Of a stretch of 64,000 nt of DNA, positions 11,851 through 25,758 are shown piece after piece (position 1 is the stretch's first letter; the number at the start of each line of letters is the position of its first letter). This DNA is from Zeugodacus cucurbitae (taxonomy: Eukaryota > Arthropoda > Insecta > Diptera > Tephritidae): positions 10,461,501 through 10,525,500 of the forward strand of contig NC_071667.1 of NCBI RefSeq assembly GCF_028554725.1, read 5' to 3'. The position numbers were made by a program, and so were the translations under genes. The notes below the pieces were generated by a model, which did no database searches, was not told the origin of the DNA, and saw nothing but the letters and a program-made list of their open reading frames with translations.

Positions 11851-13046
11851 AAGTCTATACAGATTATCTAAGTTAAAAATGCTTTCAACTATGGTCGTCT
11901 GCCTTTATGATGTCAAGATCTTCTAAAAATGGAACACAAAAATCTTCAATTGTCGTCCAAGCGCTTTGAGCCTGTCACAAACATCTATTCCAGCGAATTT
12001 GCCTTGTTCCAAGATGTTTCAAAGGGTTTATATAGAATGATTTTTCCTATTTTATACGACATTAATGAATATTTACGAAGTATTGTTTACAACTTCTTCA
12101 AATAACTTAATGTATCTTATTTTTTTCAGACTCTGCATTCAATAAGTGCTAATAAACCATCATACATATCAAGTGAGTAAGTATTTATTATTTATGCTCT
12201 ATTCGTTTAATATTCTTCAATTTCCGACTAACAAGTGAAATAATATCTGAAACGGTTACAAGTCACAAATAAATATAAAAGGCAAACGCGGCTATTTTTC
12301 GGAATTCACCGTGGTTGGTTAAAAAATATGCAAGTTGCAATGATGGAATTTTCAAAGAAACATATTTATAATTACGCATAACCGTTTATTGTGCACATAT
12401 GCTTAAAACACTTTAATAGCGTAAATTTAATTATGTTTGAGTTTCCAACATAATCAAAACTTCTATGAAAACGTTTTGTAGGTGAGTCAGTCAAAGGACA
12501 CTGTTACGCCCAAATGCAAGCGTTCGCAATTATGTGAAATTTGAATTTAGCATATACAAACGCATTAAGGCCACAGCGAGGTAACTGTGGGAAAATTGAT
12601 TGGCCAACAGTTTGATGATAATTGTGATGGTTTGGCCCGAAAGATATGCAATTATTCGTATGTTTGTTTGCTTTTTTTTTCAATTATTTCAATGCAGCGA
12701 AGGCAATTGTAGACTAAAGTCCTGCGAGAATCAAAATAAAACCCTCAAATAATTCAACCTATTCTAAAGTTTTAATTGTCAAATTTAAAGAGACACTTAT
12801 CCATTCAGCACTTTATTCAGCAATAAGTACCTCATTCAGCGAGTCTTAAACTTTTCTCTAAAACTTTGAAGTATGTATGTATTTTGAACAATCTTAATTT
12901 GATAATTTTTTTTGCTGATTCTATGTATTAAACAGTATTAATTAAATGACTTTAAGGAGGTTTATATTTTCATAAACACATGTAACATTTAAGGCTCTGC
13001 TATCTCATTTTAGCTGCTTTGATCTGAAGAGAATCTAATTATGGAT
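11851..13046. other. Gene-free AT-rich stretch
   Basis: No gene, RNA or recognised repeat is seen. Confidence 0.5.
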
Positions 13047-13568
13047 GGGTGATTCTACGATAAGAGGTTTCAATTGCATAGAGAAAACGGCTAAAGAAAA
13101 AATTTGGATTTTTTTCATGAAACCTCTATATTATGATTTTTGTCCCTTTTATTTATCTTCTCATGTAAGGGCAAGTCACTTAATACAATTTTTATTATGT
13201 TTTCGACGACCAAGGTAAATACATCGGCCAGTGGAGAGACGTAAAGATGTGGTAGATAATTATTTTACCAAAATCAAAAAATTAATTTAAAATAGTATTA
13301 CAAATTAAAGGTACTCTCTTTCCTAGATGAATAAACCATAAAATTAAAATAACAAATCAATAAATTCACTCTTTATCCTAAATAAACGAAACAAATATTA
13401 AATATAAAATCTTAAGCTCTTTCAAAAACATTTACTGACCTTTTAAAGAAGTAATATATCCTCTGCCCTTTCAAAAGAATATTTGGCATGGGGAGAGTCT
13501 GGACAACCCGATCTCATTTATATATGCATACATATATATTCACATATTTGGCGTATGCACCGCTTATG

Positions 13569-14065
13569 CGATTATAGGCGAATCTAATTGAGCGCGCTAG
13601 TCATCTCTCTTTTGTGCTGTTTGGCGCCAATTGGAATCCCTTTTTTCTTGGTTTTTCCAACGGAATGGAGGGCTTACTGTTCCTCTGCTTCCATCAGCGG
13701 GTACTGCATCGAACATCTTCCAAGCTGAAGCACTTTCGTCCATTCGAACAACATGACCTAGCCAGCCTTTGTCTTTTTATTCGCTGTACTATGCCATTGT
13801 CGTCGTATAGCTCATCGTTCCATCATCTGCGGTTTTCGCTGTTGCCATCAATCCTCCACAAAACCTTTTTCTCGAAAACTCCTAGCCGCGTCTCATCGGA
13901 TGTTGTTATCATCCATGCTTCTGCACCATAAAGTTTGGTTTTTGTTCATCTAGAGAGGACTTTAACTTTTAAATGGCCACTCAGTCCAAACTAGCATCTG
14001 TTGGTAAGAGCGATTCTGCGTTGGATTGCAGGGCTAATACTTTTGGTTTTGTTGATGCTGGTGAT
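13569..14065 (-). mobile_element. RTE-type LINE, diverged copy 2
   Basis: Aligned by eye to the copy at 37.3 kb from the 3' end (GGCGAATCTAATTGAGCGCGC) through GGTACTGCATCGAACA, ATTCGCTGTACTATG and GAGAGAGGACTTTAA to TGTTGATGCTGGTG. Many substitutions and small deletions show it is an old copy. The plus-strand open frames here are antisense artefacts. It lies within Z. Confidence 0.75.
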
Positions 14066-14612
14066 GGCTGGAGGTGGGGAAGGGGTCATATTCAGAAGTT
14101 CACACAAGAAAGTATCAAGATTCAAGCAGCTCACGACTTCCGGTCCGGGTGTCATGCTGAATAGTATCTCCTCTGGTCTCTAACTCTCTCTCCTGGCAGT
14201 TATTTAGCCAGGGGAAATATGGCAGGGGAGAGACGTTTTCATGAATAGTTTAATTGTTTTAATTGATTGAATTATTTTTTGGGTTAATTATTTATTTCAC
14301 TTTAATTATCGCAGTATTACCAATTTAGGACAATAAAGGCAAATAAATTAAATTAATAGTATACGTTATATGAATTTCCAGGGGACAGACAAAATCAGTC
14401 CAAAATCGAATCCAGTACACCGCAAGATTGGGGCGCAATAACTATAAAACTACGGCGCTCAAACGGATTTAGCGAGTAGTATTGCTAACTTCAGGCTGAA
14501 ATGAGGCCATGAGCTATTTTTCAATGCGATCGTCTTTGAATTTATGTCGTACAAGCGGAACAAAATTTCGCAGGGTAGATACATAAAAGAATCGGGACAA
14601 AAGTTAATTTTA

Positions 14613-15719
14613 ACAAGTATGGAAAGGCTTAGTTTGGGGGTAACCGAACATTTTATATTCTCGCAATTTATTGAAGAAATTTTATTAAGATAACAAATTT
14701 ACCCATAAATTCGGCATAAAGTTTAATAGAATAACGAAAATCGTCTTATATAGATATGAGGGCTGAGGTAATTCCTGAACCGATTTCATTCAATTTCACC
14801 AGCTAGGTACACTATATCCAATACTATACGCTCACTTAATTTTGCTAAGATATATCATATATTAACCAATACATATATGCGGAATAAAGCCCAACGATTT
14901 TTTTAAAAACCTATAATTAGGTATATGGGAGCTAGGAGATGTTACGACCCGATTTTAATAATTTTTGGAACAGAGACACACTATTGGAAGAAAACAATTT
15001 CCTCTGAATTATGTACATTAAAATATCTGAGAGATTTACAAATAATATACCGTCAAGAAAATATTATATACCAATTTTCATTGAAATCTGTCGAGTAGTT
15101 CCTGAGATATAGTTTTTGACCCATAAGTGGGCGATGCCACGCCTATTTTTGATTTTGTAAAAATATTTGAGTGAAGCTTCCTTCTGCTATTTCTTCTGTA
15201 AAATTTAGTGTATCTGCCTTTTTTCGTTAGTGAGGTAACCCACTTTTAGTAATTTTCAACCTAACTTTCGTATGGGAGGTAGGCGTGGTTATTATCCGAT
15301 TTCTTTCATTTTTGGACTGTATAAGGAAATTGCTAAAAGAAACGACTGCAGAAAGTTTGGTTTATATAGCTTTATTGGTTTGCAAGTTATATACAAAAAA
15401 CCTATTTGGGGGCGGGGTCACGCCAACTTTTCAAAAACAATTAGATCCAAATGTGCCCCTCCCTAATGCGATTTTGCCCATTTTCGAAAGCAACCTCCTC
15501 AGGGTGCCAAGGAATATGTGTTCCAAGTTTCATTAAGATATCTTAATTTTTCTCAAGTTAACGCTTGCACGGACAGACATCCGTATTTCAAATCCACTCG
15601 TCATCATTTATATATATATAACCCCATATCTAGTTCTCTTATTTCTTGGTGACACAAACAACCGTTGTGTTAACAAAACTATTATACCCTGTGCAACATG
15701 TTGCGAGAGTATAAAAATT
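14613..15719 (+). repeat. Family X, near full-length copy X3
   Basis: Starts AACAAGTATGGAAAGGCTTA, followed by the degenerate hairpin and ATTCTCGCAATTTATTG. It ends GCAACATGTTGCGAGAGTAT, so the inverted TACTCTCGCAA blocks lie at both ends. At about 1.1 kb it is one of the two best full-length references in the window (with 46417-47616). It contains the GC-rich GGGCGGGGTCACGCC block near 15410 and is non-coding. Confidence 0.85.
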
Positions 15720-16029
15720 ATATGAAATAAACATAATAATTTTGTTTTTTATTTAACAATACTTAATTTCAATTGTTTTACTTCCGATTGAACTTTGTTT
15801 AGGATTAGCATCTCATACATTATATGTATTGTCCGAAAGTTAAATAAAAAGTAGCAATGGGACAATCCAGGAGAGAGACTTTTTTAGAGGAATTCCAGAA
15901 AAAATGTTTTAATTATGCAGTAAATTGTAATGTTATGATGTGATTCATTTAAAAAATAGCAACATAAAGGACTAAAACAATACTTTAAGCTGATTGCCGC
16001 ACAAGTTACCTCTTATCGTTGAATCACCC

Positions 16030-17340
16030 GTATATTAAATTCTTCATACAAAATGAAATAAGAACCTTTGAAAGATAACTGCTTGTCGTGTTTCATCCCT
16101 TCATCTAGTATTTAAGTTAGATTTCCCTCTTCCCAGCCCCAACTGAAAAAAGCCACATACTCGATTAAAATAATCTTAATATAAGGTACACTTGAATATA
16201 CGTATGAATGAACGTGTTCACTTTTCTGAGCTTGCGTAATGTTGGCTCTCCAGCACTCCAAAATACAAAAAAAAAAAACAAAACGAAAAATACGAAAACC
16301 ACAAACACATAAAAATGTCAAATAGACTTTCTGGCATACCTAATGCTTTGCAGCACATTATCTCTAATGATTGTGTTGCTGGCTGGGTCCTCAAGAGTAT
16401 TCACTTTGACATACGCACTGGGATACATTTGATGATGAAAATGCAAATGTAAATATAGAAATGAGCAAAACTTTGTACAACATTAATTTGAGTTAAACAA
16501 TTTTTTTATTGCTTTGTACAAAAATACTTTCATTTTCGCTTTAATTTTCATGAATTCGGCATTTTAGGTTATTTTGAATATGGAGGGTAAATGAGAAGCG
16601 AGTGCGTGGCGGTTGCACATGTTAAAATTATGATTTTGCTTAAACTGAAGTAAATAATAATGTAAAATAATTCAAGTACGATGCTGATTAATTTTTAAAC
16701 ATGAAGGGTGTTAGCGATGAAGTACAGTAGTGATTTATGTATGAAGCCGGCCATTTACTGTTTTTTTTTATTGCTACCCGTTCGTTTCCAAACATATGGC
16801 CATAAAAGTAAGACAACTTTGTCGCGCAAAACCATCTCACCAACTATCAATTTATTGTTCCACGAACTACGAACTTACCATTTATTTCAAGTCATGCATG
16901 CTCCATGCGCCACGTCATGCGTAGAAATACTCGGCGACCCAGCCGCATTTATTTCACCTCCACCTCCAAAGTTGTGACACTAAATTGCCTGGACATGTGT
17001 GTGTTGGAGAGACTTCGCAGGATATGTGAGTCAGTATGTGTGCGCAAGCAAAATATTTTAGAATTATGAGACCAATCGACCTAACAAAACTCTCCGTAAC
17101 TTCCGCTGTACGCCTGTTAAGAAATCACACTTATGACCCAAAAAATCTAAATCTAACACATTTTTGTTATCGATTATCTGTTTTAATATTGCTGGCTTTA
17201 TATTACCTTGAAGCTATAGAAAACTAATGCAGAGTTGATCAACGGACTCATTTTTCAACACATAATGGCTGAATTCGTTGTTTCCTTACATATATGAGTG
17301 AGAGCTGACTATTATTGCTGATAATTATTGCGATCTACAC
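16030..17340. other. Gene-free stretch
   Basis: No gene, RNA or repeat is recognised. Only short low-complexity frames and A/T runs are present. Confidence 0.5.
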
Positions 17341-17367
17341 AGGAACTTGGTATGAAAGTTCAAAGCA

Positions 17368-17800
17368 CAAAAGGAAGAATCTACTGGGATGCAAAATTTC
17401 AAAATTTATGTGTAAAGCTGTAGATCGGAAATACACGAAGTTCTTAATGACGCTCGATAGAAGGAAATGTAGGAACATGGTCGGCATACTCACTGTCTGG
17501 TGGTGGCGCACGCCTACAATATGGGGTTGACAGATAGCAAAGAATGCAGGAAATGTCAGGAGTAAGGTTCCAGAGAAACAATGGAACATCTCTTTTGTGC
17601 TTGTCCAAATACGATAATCTGGAAGAGATATCGTTAGTGAAACCACATCACCTTTTGAAATTCGCGTCAAGCGCAGGCATCCTAAAGGCTGGCTACTTTT
17701 CTTTGACTACGTGACGGCACTCCATCTGGTATCGCAAAGGACCAAAATCGGTCTATCTGTAGTTCATTGGCCTACCTTTAACCAACCTAAAGGCTGACCA
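17368..17800 (+). pseudogene. Non-LTR retrotransposon 3' ORF fragment (RNase H / zinc-motif type)
   Basis: The plus strand reads, in shifting frames, CKAVDRKYTKF...LDRRKCRNMVG, then VAHAYNMGLTDSKECRKCQE, then ETMEHLFCACP, then KPHHLL...WYRKGPKS. The CxxC...HxxxC arrangement (ECRKC...EHLFC) is the C-terminal zinc-binding motif found after the RNase H domain in LOA/I/Jockey-like LINEs. At least two frameshifts and a stop separate the segments. A second copy of the same segment is at 33299-33705. The exact clade is my inference. Confidence 0.65.
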
Positions 17801-18104
17801 GTTCGTACTTGCTGCATTTCCGTGCAGGGTAAAGCTTCGAATTACAAATCAGATACACTATCACTAAAAAAGCATGCTCTCCTAAATGTTGCAATCAAAG
17901 AGCTCAGCTGTATAAATCCATATGTACACTTATTACTACTACGTCTTGCCCGAATTTTGAGGTAAATATTTGAAAATTATGATATAGAAAGAAAAGTCAA
18001 AACAGAAATGTAAAAAATCAATAAGATTGAATTTTACTAATACATACAACAGTATGGAATATATGTATTTATGCATTTGTTCCTACAAGTATTTTCCTTA
18101 TATA

Positions 18105-18298
18105 CAGGGTGCAGCAACAATTGTCTATGCATGTAGTAAACCGCTACTTTTATCTGATTTGGTCTTTATAATCGGTTTTGACTATTTTTTTGAAAATGAC
18201 ATTAATCCAATGAATGACATCATTATTTTTTTTTTATTTACAAATATATTTCCAAATTAGATTTCCAATCAACTCAATCGCTTAGATGGCGCACCCTG
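18105..18298. mobile_element. 194-bp MITE with TA target duplication
   Basis: CAGGGTGC at 18105 is mirrored by GCACCCTG ending at 18298, with TA on both sides (18103-18104 and 18299-18300). Size, short inverted repeats and TA duplication fit a Tc1/mariner-type MITE. No coding capacity. Confidence 0.65.
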
Positions 18299-18300
18299 TA

Positions 18301-21300
18301 TGTACGCATACATCAAGGTATTACTTAGTGTGACGCTCATTTCCCTGTCACCAAGTTAATTGCTATTGACGTGGCGGCGTGGCGCCATCCATCTCTGTCC
18401 ACTTTCTTGTGCTTACTTCAATACCCCGCTCATTCTCTTGGTTGTACGTTACGGAAGATTGCTGTCTCAGTTGTTACTAATTTGCGCAAAAATGCTGAGA
18501 CGTTAATTATTTGTAAAACAGCTTCATTATCGTTCAATAAATATGTGTTAATTGACACAATTTTGTATCGTTCTTTTTTCACCTGATGTCTCTGATTACT
18601 ATTATATCACATTGTAATGAAATAATTTCGGTTCGGTATTTTTGCCTACTCTTAAGTTTAAATTGAATTATTATTGAAGAGAAAATTTCATATTTAGTTT
18701 GTTTTGTAATAAAAATATTTTTATTCCTTGTGCTATTGCGCCTCACATTCGCTTTTCAATAATTTCCATGAAGATTTTGGATTATTACAATCCGGCTCTT
18801 TTAGCTGGTATACCAGTTCCGCAGGGTGTCGAAATCTTACCTCAATACATCAAATAAATATTGAAATAGACTACAGCTAGACATTAGTCACCGTATAATC
18901 TATCTAGATTGTTTTAATTTAATTGGCATAGAAATGTTCTGTGATAGACCTATGAGCTATCCTTCTAGATGACAATTGACAAATGGAAACAGATCGTAAA
19001 AATGTATTTTCTATGAAAAAACTAAGCAAGTGGCATGGTCTGGGTAGTTAGATCTTGAAATCGAAATTTTATTAAAACTCAAAGTAAACGAATTACAAGA
19101 ACTACAGAATTCATTACTCCGAAATAGAAAACTGTAACGAGAAAAATCGTATTGTAGTGCGTTTTTTAAACATACCATGCTTGTATTTTAAAGCACGTTT
19201 CGGACAATTTTCAGAGTGTAAGGTACTAAGAGTATTTCATTAACTATGATCCAAATAATGTCATAAATTGGTCGTAAGTAAATACTAAATGTTGAGTTTG
19301 CCAGAGTTCTTTTTTTCGAGTTCGATAAAAACTGATAAAATGATTATTTACGAGCTAAAGTATATTTTATTAAAAATGTTTTCCTCGACGAACCCACTAC
19401 AAATCGCATGACAGCCGCACACCACAGCCATGTCACTTACGGCGAACGCCAATAGCTTGACGAGAACAAAAATAAACAATATTAAGGCAATACTTAATTG
19501 TCAACCTGTCATTTTGTCACTCAGCCAAGCAATCAGTCAGCTAATGTATGTATTAACATATGTATAAACTCATGCACATACTGCCTAGCTAATAATCATA
19601 CGACATGTCTTTTAGACGGTCGGTCACCATCACCTGGTCGTATTCATTCTTTGCTGAAAGTTAATTTGAATTTAGTTAATTTTTCTAGCGTTTTGTTTTG
19701 TTATTACCGTTGTTTCCATGGTGGCGGCATGAATAAATGTATGAACATAACATGTTGTCTATTGTACATGCGCCTGCACTTAAATGCGTATATAATATGA
19801 AAGCGTTACTACTTGCATGCAGTTAGAGTTGAGTTTGAGGTTCCGTACATATTTGTGTGAGTTACTACACACTCACACTTGAACGATATGCGCATTTTTG
19901 ATGATAGTCCTTGATGTTCAAACGAACTGTCGCTGCCATCCATTTCGTTCATTTGCGTTTTGTGGCATACAAAGCACATAAAATAGAAAATTTATATAAG
20001 TTCCCAAAGGACTCAGTTGTCAATATTTCACAAATATTAAACATTTGTATACAAACATGCCAACATATGTGGGTATTCGCCATTTGTCTAGGCAAAAATA
20101 ACAATGTTCGTTTTCCAACTAACTCCTAAAATAATCTATATTCCATCCATTTATTATATTCGATGTGGTTAGTTAATTAGATTAGATTTGAAGTACTACA
20201 AAAGTATTCAGTAATGTCGTATCTAAAGATCTGAGAGGCCAGTCCATGCATTATCACTTTTTTAGTAATCGTTCTAAACGATCCTAAAAAAATTTGGCAA
20301 TATTCAACACTGTAGATTTCCAAAATCTTGCTGATTTCGTTTTTAAAATCTCTGTCCATCGTTCTCTAACTATTTATACCAAATAAATTATGATTCATTA
20401 GCGCATCTAATATATAATTTTATTGAAATACATACATACAGATATATAACTATACATACACTTATTATTTATTAAAATAAATAAGGGTTATGTGATAGAT
20501 TTCTATATTATTTTTACTTACCGCAAGGCATTTAGTTTTGTGCGCTTGAAAAATAAACTCATAATTTGTGGGAAAACGCTATTTCTATTGTTCGAATTTT
20601 TTCGAGTTATGACAAAAAGGATTGACTAAATCGAAGTAATTGTTTCGAATTACATTTATCAATTAATCTGCCTTCCAGCTAAAGTAATTTTAAGACTAAT
20701 TATTTAAATGACAGTATATCATTTTATAAGTGGCTTTCGGCGTTTATTAACAAGTAGAACAATTAGTGAGGTTCTAATAGTGGATCTCTGCTGTCCTAAA
20801 TAAACACTCGGTCAAAACAAAAAGTTCTTTATTGAAAAGAACCATTAGCGATATCATTAAAAATATTTGTATACAGAAATATTATATTGATCAACAGAAA
20901 TAAATTACTACTGAAATGTATGAGATCAAATTTAATACAACTACCTAGTCCATATCCTTTAAACAAATATTTATTATCGCCAATTTTATTTTGAGTCAAA
21001 ACCAGCAAAACAATTACTAATTTCCTTATAACTTTTATAAGCTTTAAAAATCTATAGAAAGTGAGGTCCTATCCCGTTCCATTATCGATTTTCTTCTCAT
21101 GACCTCATCTTGCTCAGGTCGTGTTTCCAGTACCAGGGAACCAAACAAAATAGTTGATAGAGATAACTGAGGGTTGTTTATTGATGATGGTTTGTAGAAA
21201 TTTTCTCTTTTGACGGTCACTACTTCACATTAGTCATGAAATAATATAGCCCATAAATAATACAAGCCCAGCCTTATTATATGAATACGTTTTAACCAAT

Positions 21301-24300
21301 ACTACATATATCTATCTATATATGTACTTATTGTTTCTCTATAAAATAGATCAAGAAAATTGTTGCAACATATTCAATGAGAAAGTTTTTCTTTAACAAT
21401 TAAGCAACTACATCAGCGAAGCTATTGGTACAGATTTATTGTCTAATATTTGTATTTTACATTTAACAGTTGTTTTTCTTCTAAATTTATCGATCATCTC
21501 TTCAGACTCTTCTACGTTGAATTTAATTTGACACAACACAACAACTTTTAGTTGCAATTTTTAACTACCTCAGTTGAATATGTAGCTATGTAAAACGAAA
21601 AAACAAACACCAAAATATATATAAATATATATTTTTTTTTCATAAATGCCTTGTTTCAAAATGTCATTAATCATCATAGTTGCATGAAGTAGTTGGAGTT
21701 TGAATTTGTAGTTATTAACAACTTTGTATACTGCAATAAATATACAAAGGTATTCACACATACATATATAAGTATGTGAGTACCGTTATTTTTGTATAGC
21801 ATGGTCACTGGCTGATTAATCGATCGAATACGTCGTATTCGGTTGGTATAGAAATTTGCGTGTTTGCAGCGAGTTTGTTTTGCAGAAGTCACGCCGAGAC
21901 AATGAGAGTGTATGGTACATACTATATCGTCCCCTGGGGGATAAGGGGTCAGTTGTTGGTCGTGGAAAAACATTTTGACACCATGTTTGTTTGACGTGTT
22001 CGAAAGTTAGCATTTCATTTCGTAGAGCATCGCGTGTCGACTCTATTCCGTGCTAAAAGCGAAACATATTTCTAAACAAATTTATACTTTTTGGACTGTG
22101 ACAGCTCTCACCTGAAATGGTGGGAGTTGGTAGTGAGCACTTTTAGAGTTTTTGGTGAGGCGATGCTTAATAAATTTATACAGTCACTATACATTTCATT
22201 TACATATATGTCTGTGTGTATAATGCACGAAATGCAAACAAGCAGCGCCAGGATTCGAGCAAACGAGTAAAGGTGGAGCAAATTTTTAGTTATTTTTTTA
22301 AGGAGAGTTTTATTGATACCTGCAGCAGTTAAATGACTTTGTTTGTTGCCATGACATGACATGACTGCAGTGTTGTAAATAACAATTTTATTGACAATAA
22401 AAACGCATAATAAAGCAAGCGAGAAGCAGTTGAATGTGTTGTTTTGCAACTGCATTATGCAGTCGGAAGAGGCAAGGGGAAGCATGTCATCAAAAATATA
22501 TTAAAATCTTAAAAGATAGTCTGTACTACTTTAAAAGCGTTTTCTTTTTCTCTATAAGAGTAAATAAATGTCGGATTATTATGCTTGCAAAAAATCACAA
22601 CAACAATGCACAGTGCGCATAATTTGTTGTAATTATGCTCTCGACCGAGCATGACATGATGTACACATAAGCAGACATACATGTACGTACAAATGTATTT
22701 TTAATGCACAGCATACAATGCTTGCACATCAGCAAATGCACACACATATACTCTCAAACACGCGTACTATAATGAGATATATACGACTCATGCCCGTGGC
22801 AAATTGACATTTTGACTAATTTAACCATGAGTAAGTGCGCCATATTGTACTTGTACAACAACTGCATACCCGCACCAACATTCTTCGACCACCTCGTCGC
22901 CATTAATACGTACAACTAGTCAGTGGTACGACCTTGTTACTGCTGCTGTTACCGGTGTGAGGGTGAATAAATGCGGCAGGAAACTGTATTGTTTGATTGG
23001 CCCACATTCGTTAGCCAACAACATTAACCGACTCGACGACGTTGTTGTGCTCGACCAAGTATGTTACCGTTATTGTATTTTATCTATGTATATGAGTAAA
23101 TGCTCGCATACGTGTTTGCACAGTTGCACACACACACCCACACATACATATGTACACAGTTAAAGTTAAAAGTGAAATTATGGCTTGCCTCAGCAGCAGA
23201 AAACAATGGCTGCCAACGCTTAGTTATTCTCCGTATTCTCTATTCTCCGCAACGCCCATTAAAAACCAGTACAGCTGTTTATTCACAGCACCACCAATAC
23301 ATGCATGGATAACTTGATTTCTCCACCAGCGACGCTCCTTTATATGTGTCACACACACACATCGGCGCAATACTTGATTTCTTTGAAAATTGAAATACTT
23401 TTACCGGGAATTATCTGACAATTAATTGAATTTCAGAGTGGTCTCAATAATTTATGGCAATGAAGAAACTGTCACTCAAACAGATGTGCATATACATACA
23501 TGGATGCAGTGGATATGCGAGTATATAGCATGCATACATATACGTATATATGCAATTACCCCGTTATCTATGTAATTAGTTGGACGTTGTACAGTTAGCA
23601 GAGGTGTACAAGGACTTCCAAATAATTTTTGTATAATGATGAAATAGTTTTGCGAGAATTCTCGTAAATATGTAACCTCTCTCGATTGAAACTGTATCTT
23701 GCAATAATGGGCACTCTTTGGACTGATTAGTAATAATTGGTACTGGGTATTCAATACACTTTGTGATTTCGCTTTTCAATTGAAAATGCATTCGTAGTTA
23801 TTACCTGACATTCTATAATCTAGCTTGGCTTAGTTAGAAACTACAAACTGTGCTAATTAGGAGCTATAATTCGCCAGTTGAATTTACAGCGAGCTTGTTC
23901 GCAGTTACATATTTCGAAATCATTCCTACACTAACACTAGTCATAACACCATTTACATACTGTGGCATATTTATACGTATGAGAATTTGGTTTCTCATTA
24001 ATTGCATTTTATACTCACATTGATAATGCAACACTTCATTCCATTAATTACAACACGAGCTATGTGTAAACGACCTTTAAATGTGAAAAAGCTCAAGATG
24101 GATGCGTAGCAAACATAAAATATGTATCAGTACATAGTATATACATACATAAGTAGATAATGCAGTTATTATCATAACTGTGGGCTACTTTTACCGAAAA
24201 ATCTTGGTCCGAAATCAACTATTTCGTACTCAAGAGACCCATTAAGCTCTGTGCATTATGTTAATTACAAGTTGTGTATATTAATAAGTTAGTGCTATTA

Positions 24301-25078
24301 TTTTAATGACATTTACTTTGTTCTATAAATACTTATGTGGTTAATTTCATAGTTTACGTAATAAACTCGGTCAGAAAATTACGAAAACTCTACTGGACAA
24401 AAGCAATTACTTTGCCATTTAAGGATATTCCATATACCAGTATTTAAATATTTAAATATTATTTCCTAACAAAATTATCACATAGTTTACCAATTTCAAG
24501 TCTAATATTAGTCACAATTGCAGCTAATTGAGTTGGAAATGAAACATTACAACGCGTTATGGTGTTTAATAAACTCTGAGTTTAATTTGACATTTTATAT
24601 TTAAATATTAATTAACAATTTAACGAGTTAATTGTATGTAAAACTGTTTCAAACTTGTGATTTTACTTAATCTTTAAAGAACCAACAAAATGATGTTTAA
24701 GACGAGTTTATGGAAATAAATTTATTTAGTATGTATCCTAGTATCGTTTGAAATGAAAATATTAATGTTTTCAATAAACTCGGACATTAATTTTAATTAT
24801 AAATTATTGTACTCAAATAGTTTTTAATTGCAAAACAAACGAACAAAATGATTTGAAAATGCGGCGCTGAAATATTGATATTAGTTTTGGTGATTCTTGC
24901 GCAAACGTGTTAATAGAGTTCTCTCTCTCTTTCCCTTTATTTAATATAGGTCAGCTAATTGATCAATTTACCGACCGCTTCTCGATTTAAACGCTTATTA
25001 AGATCGATTTACCATACAAAAAAAATCTACCCTTATATTTAATTGAATTAAAATTTGATATTTTAAAAATTAAGTGAA
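18301..25078. other. Long gene-free stretch
   Basis: No gene, RNA or transposon is recognised in almost 7 kb. CA-rich tracts (about 22738-22760 and 23128-23150), TA-rich tracts and a short CT run (about 24921-24932) are present. Several short frames are translations of these low-complexity tracts. Confidence 0.45.
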
Positions 25079-25758
25079 ATTTTTGAATGCCAAAGTATAG
25101 TTTTATACGGAAGTGAACATGTTGGTGTGGGGGTTCATATCATCCAAAAGCGTCGGAAATTTCGGTTTTTGTTGATGAGATTATGAACCAGCACACTTTT
25201 CTGCAAATTTTGAGAGATAGTTTGGAAGAATCCGCCATCCAAATTGGTATTTATAATACATTTAACTCATATCACGATAATGACCCAAAATATAAAGCCA
25301 ATATCGTAAGGTCTTGGTTGCTTGAAAATTGTTCCAAAGTTATAGAAACGCCGACTCAATATCCTGACATAAATCCAATCAAAAAATTATGGAGTGGATT
25401 GGACAGGCATTGCGTCAAAACCCAGTTTCATCTCTCGCCGCACTAAAAACACGGCTCCAGGAAGAATGGTATAAATAGGCAATAATTACATTTTGAAAAT
25501 TATATCGAATATATCAAATCGCTTGAGCGAAGTTATAAAAATCCAAGGCAATAACACAAAGTACTTAAAACTGAAAAAAATTTGGTTTTTAAAACGCTTT
25601 TCCATTAATTTACAAAAAAACCGAATATTAAAGTTGCATGAATTTTTGACTGCTTTGTTATTTTTAATTATTTTGTGGTATTATTCCAACAAAAAATTTT
25701 TTGATATATACATATATACTTAGCTAAGATATAAAACTACACTTTGGCATTCCAAAAT
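25079..25758 (+). mobile_element. Deleted Tc1-like element with inverted ends
   Basis: The 29 bp at 25079-25107 (core TGCCAAAGTATAGTTTTATA) match the reverse complement of 25730-25758 with two mismatches, giving a 680-bp unit. The left repeat runs straight into transposase coding sequence, so the 5' half of the gene is deleted. A 22-bp direct repeat with core ACCGAATATTAAAGTT occurs at 25614-25635, inside the element, and again at 25813-25834, just outside. Confidence 0.7.
25111..25446 (+). pseudogene. Tc1-like transposase C-terminal remnant
   Basis: Reads MLVWGFISS, then after a stop MNQHTFLQILRDSLEES, then DNDPKYKANIVRSWLLEN and QYPDINPIKKLW, the catalytic half of a Tc1-like transposase. 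The second catalytic Asp (DNDPK) is present. The third acidic residue (normally NPIEN) is Lys here, so the protein would be inactive. The N-terminal DNA-binding domains are absent. Confidence 0.8.

Larger units (their letters stand above)
13047..16029. mobile_element. Candidate TIR DNA transposon Z, with nested insertions
   Basis: The 22 bp at 13047-13068 (GGGTGATTC...AAGAGGT) match the reverse complement of 16008-16029 at 21 of 22 positions. Inside, the motif CCAGGRGAGAGAC recurs at 13228-13240, 14184-14196 (inverted), 14221-14234, 14378-14390 and 15867-15879, as expected for subterminal binding sites. The interval contains an RTE fragment and X3. Removing them leaves roughly 1.4 kb of Z with no recognisable transposase. 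No clear target duplication was found, and the superfamily is not assigned. Confidence 0.5.
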
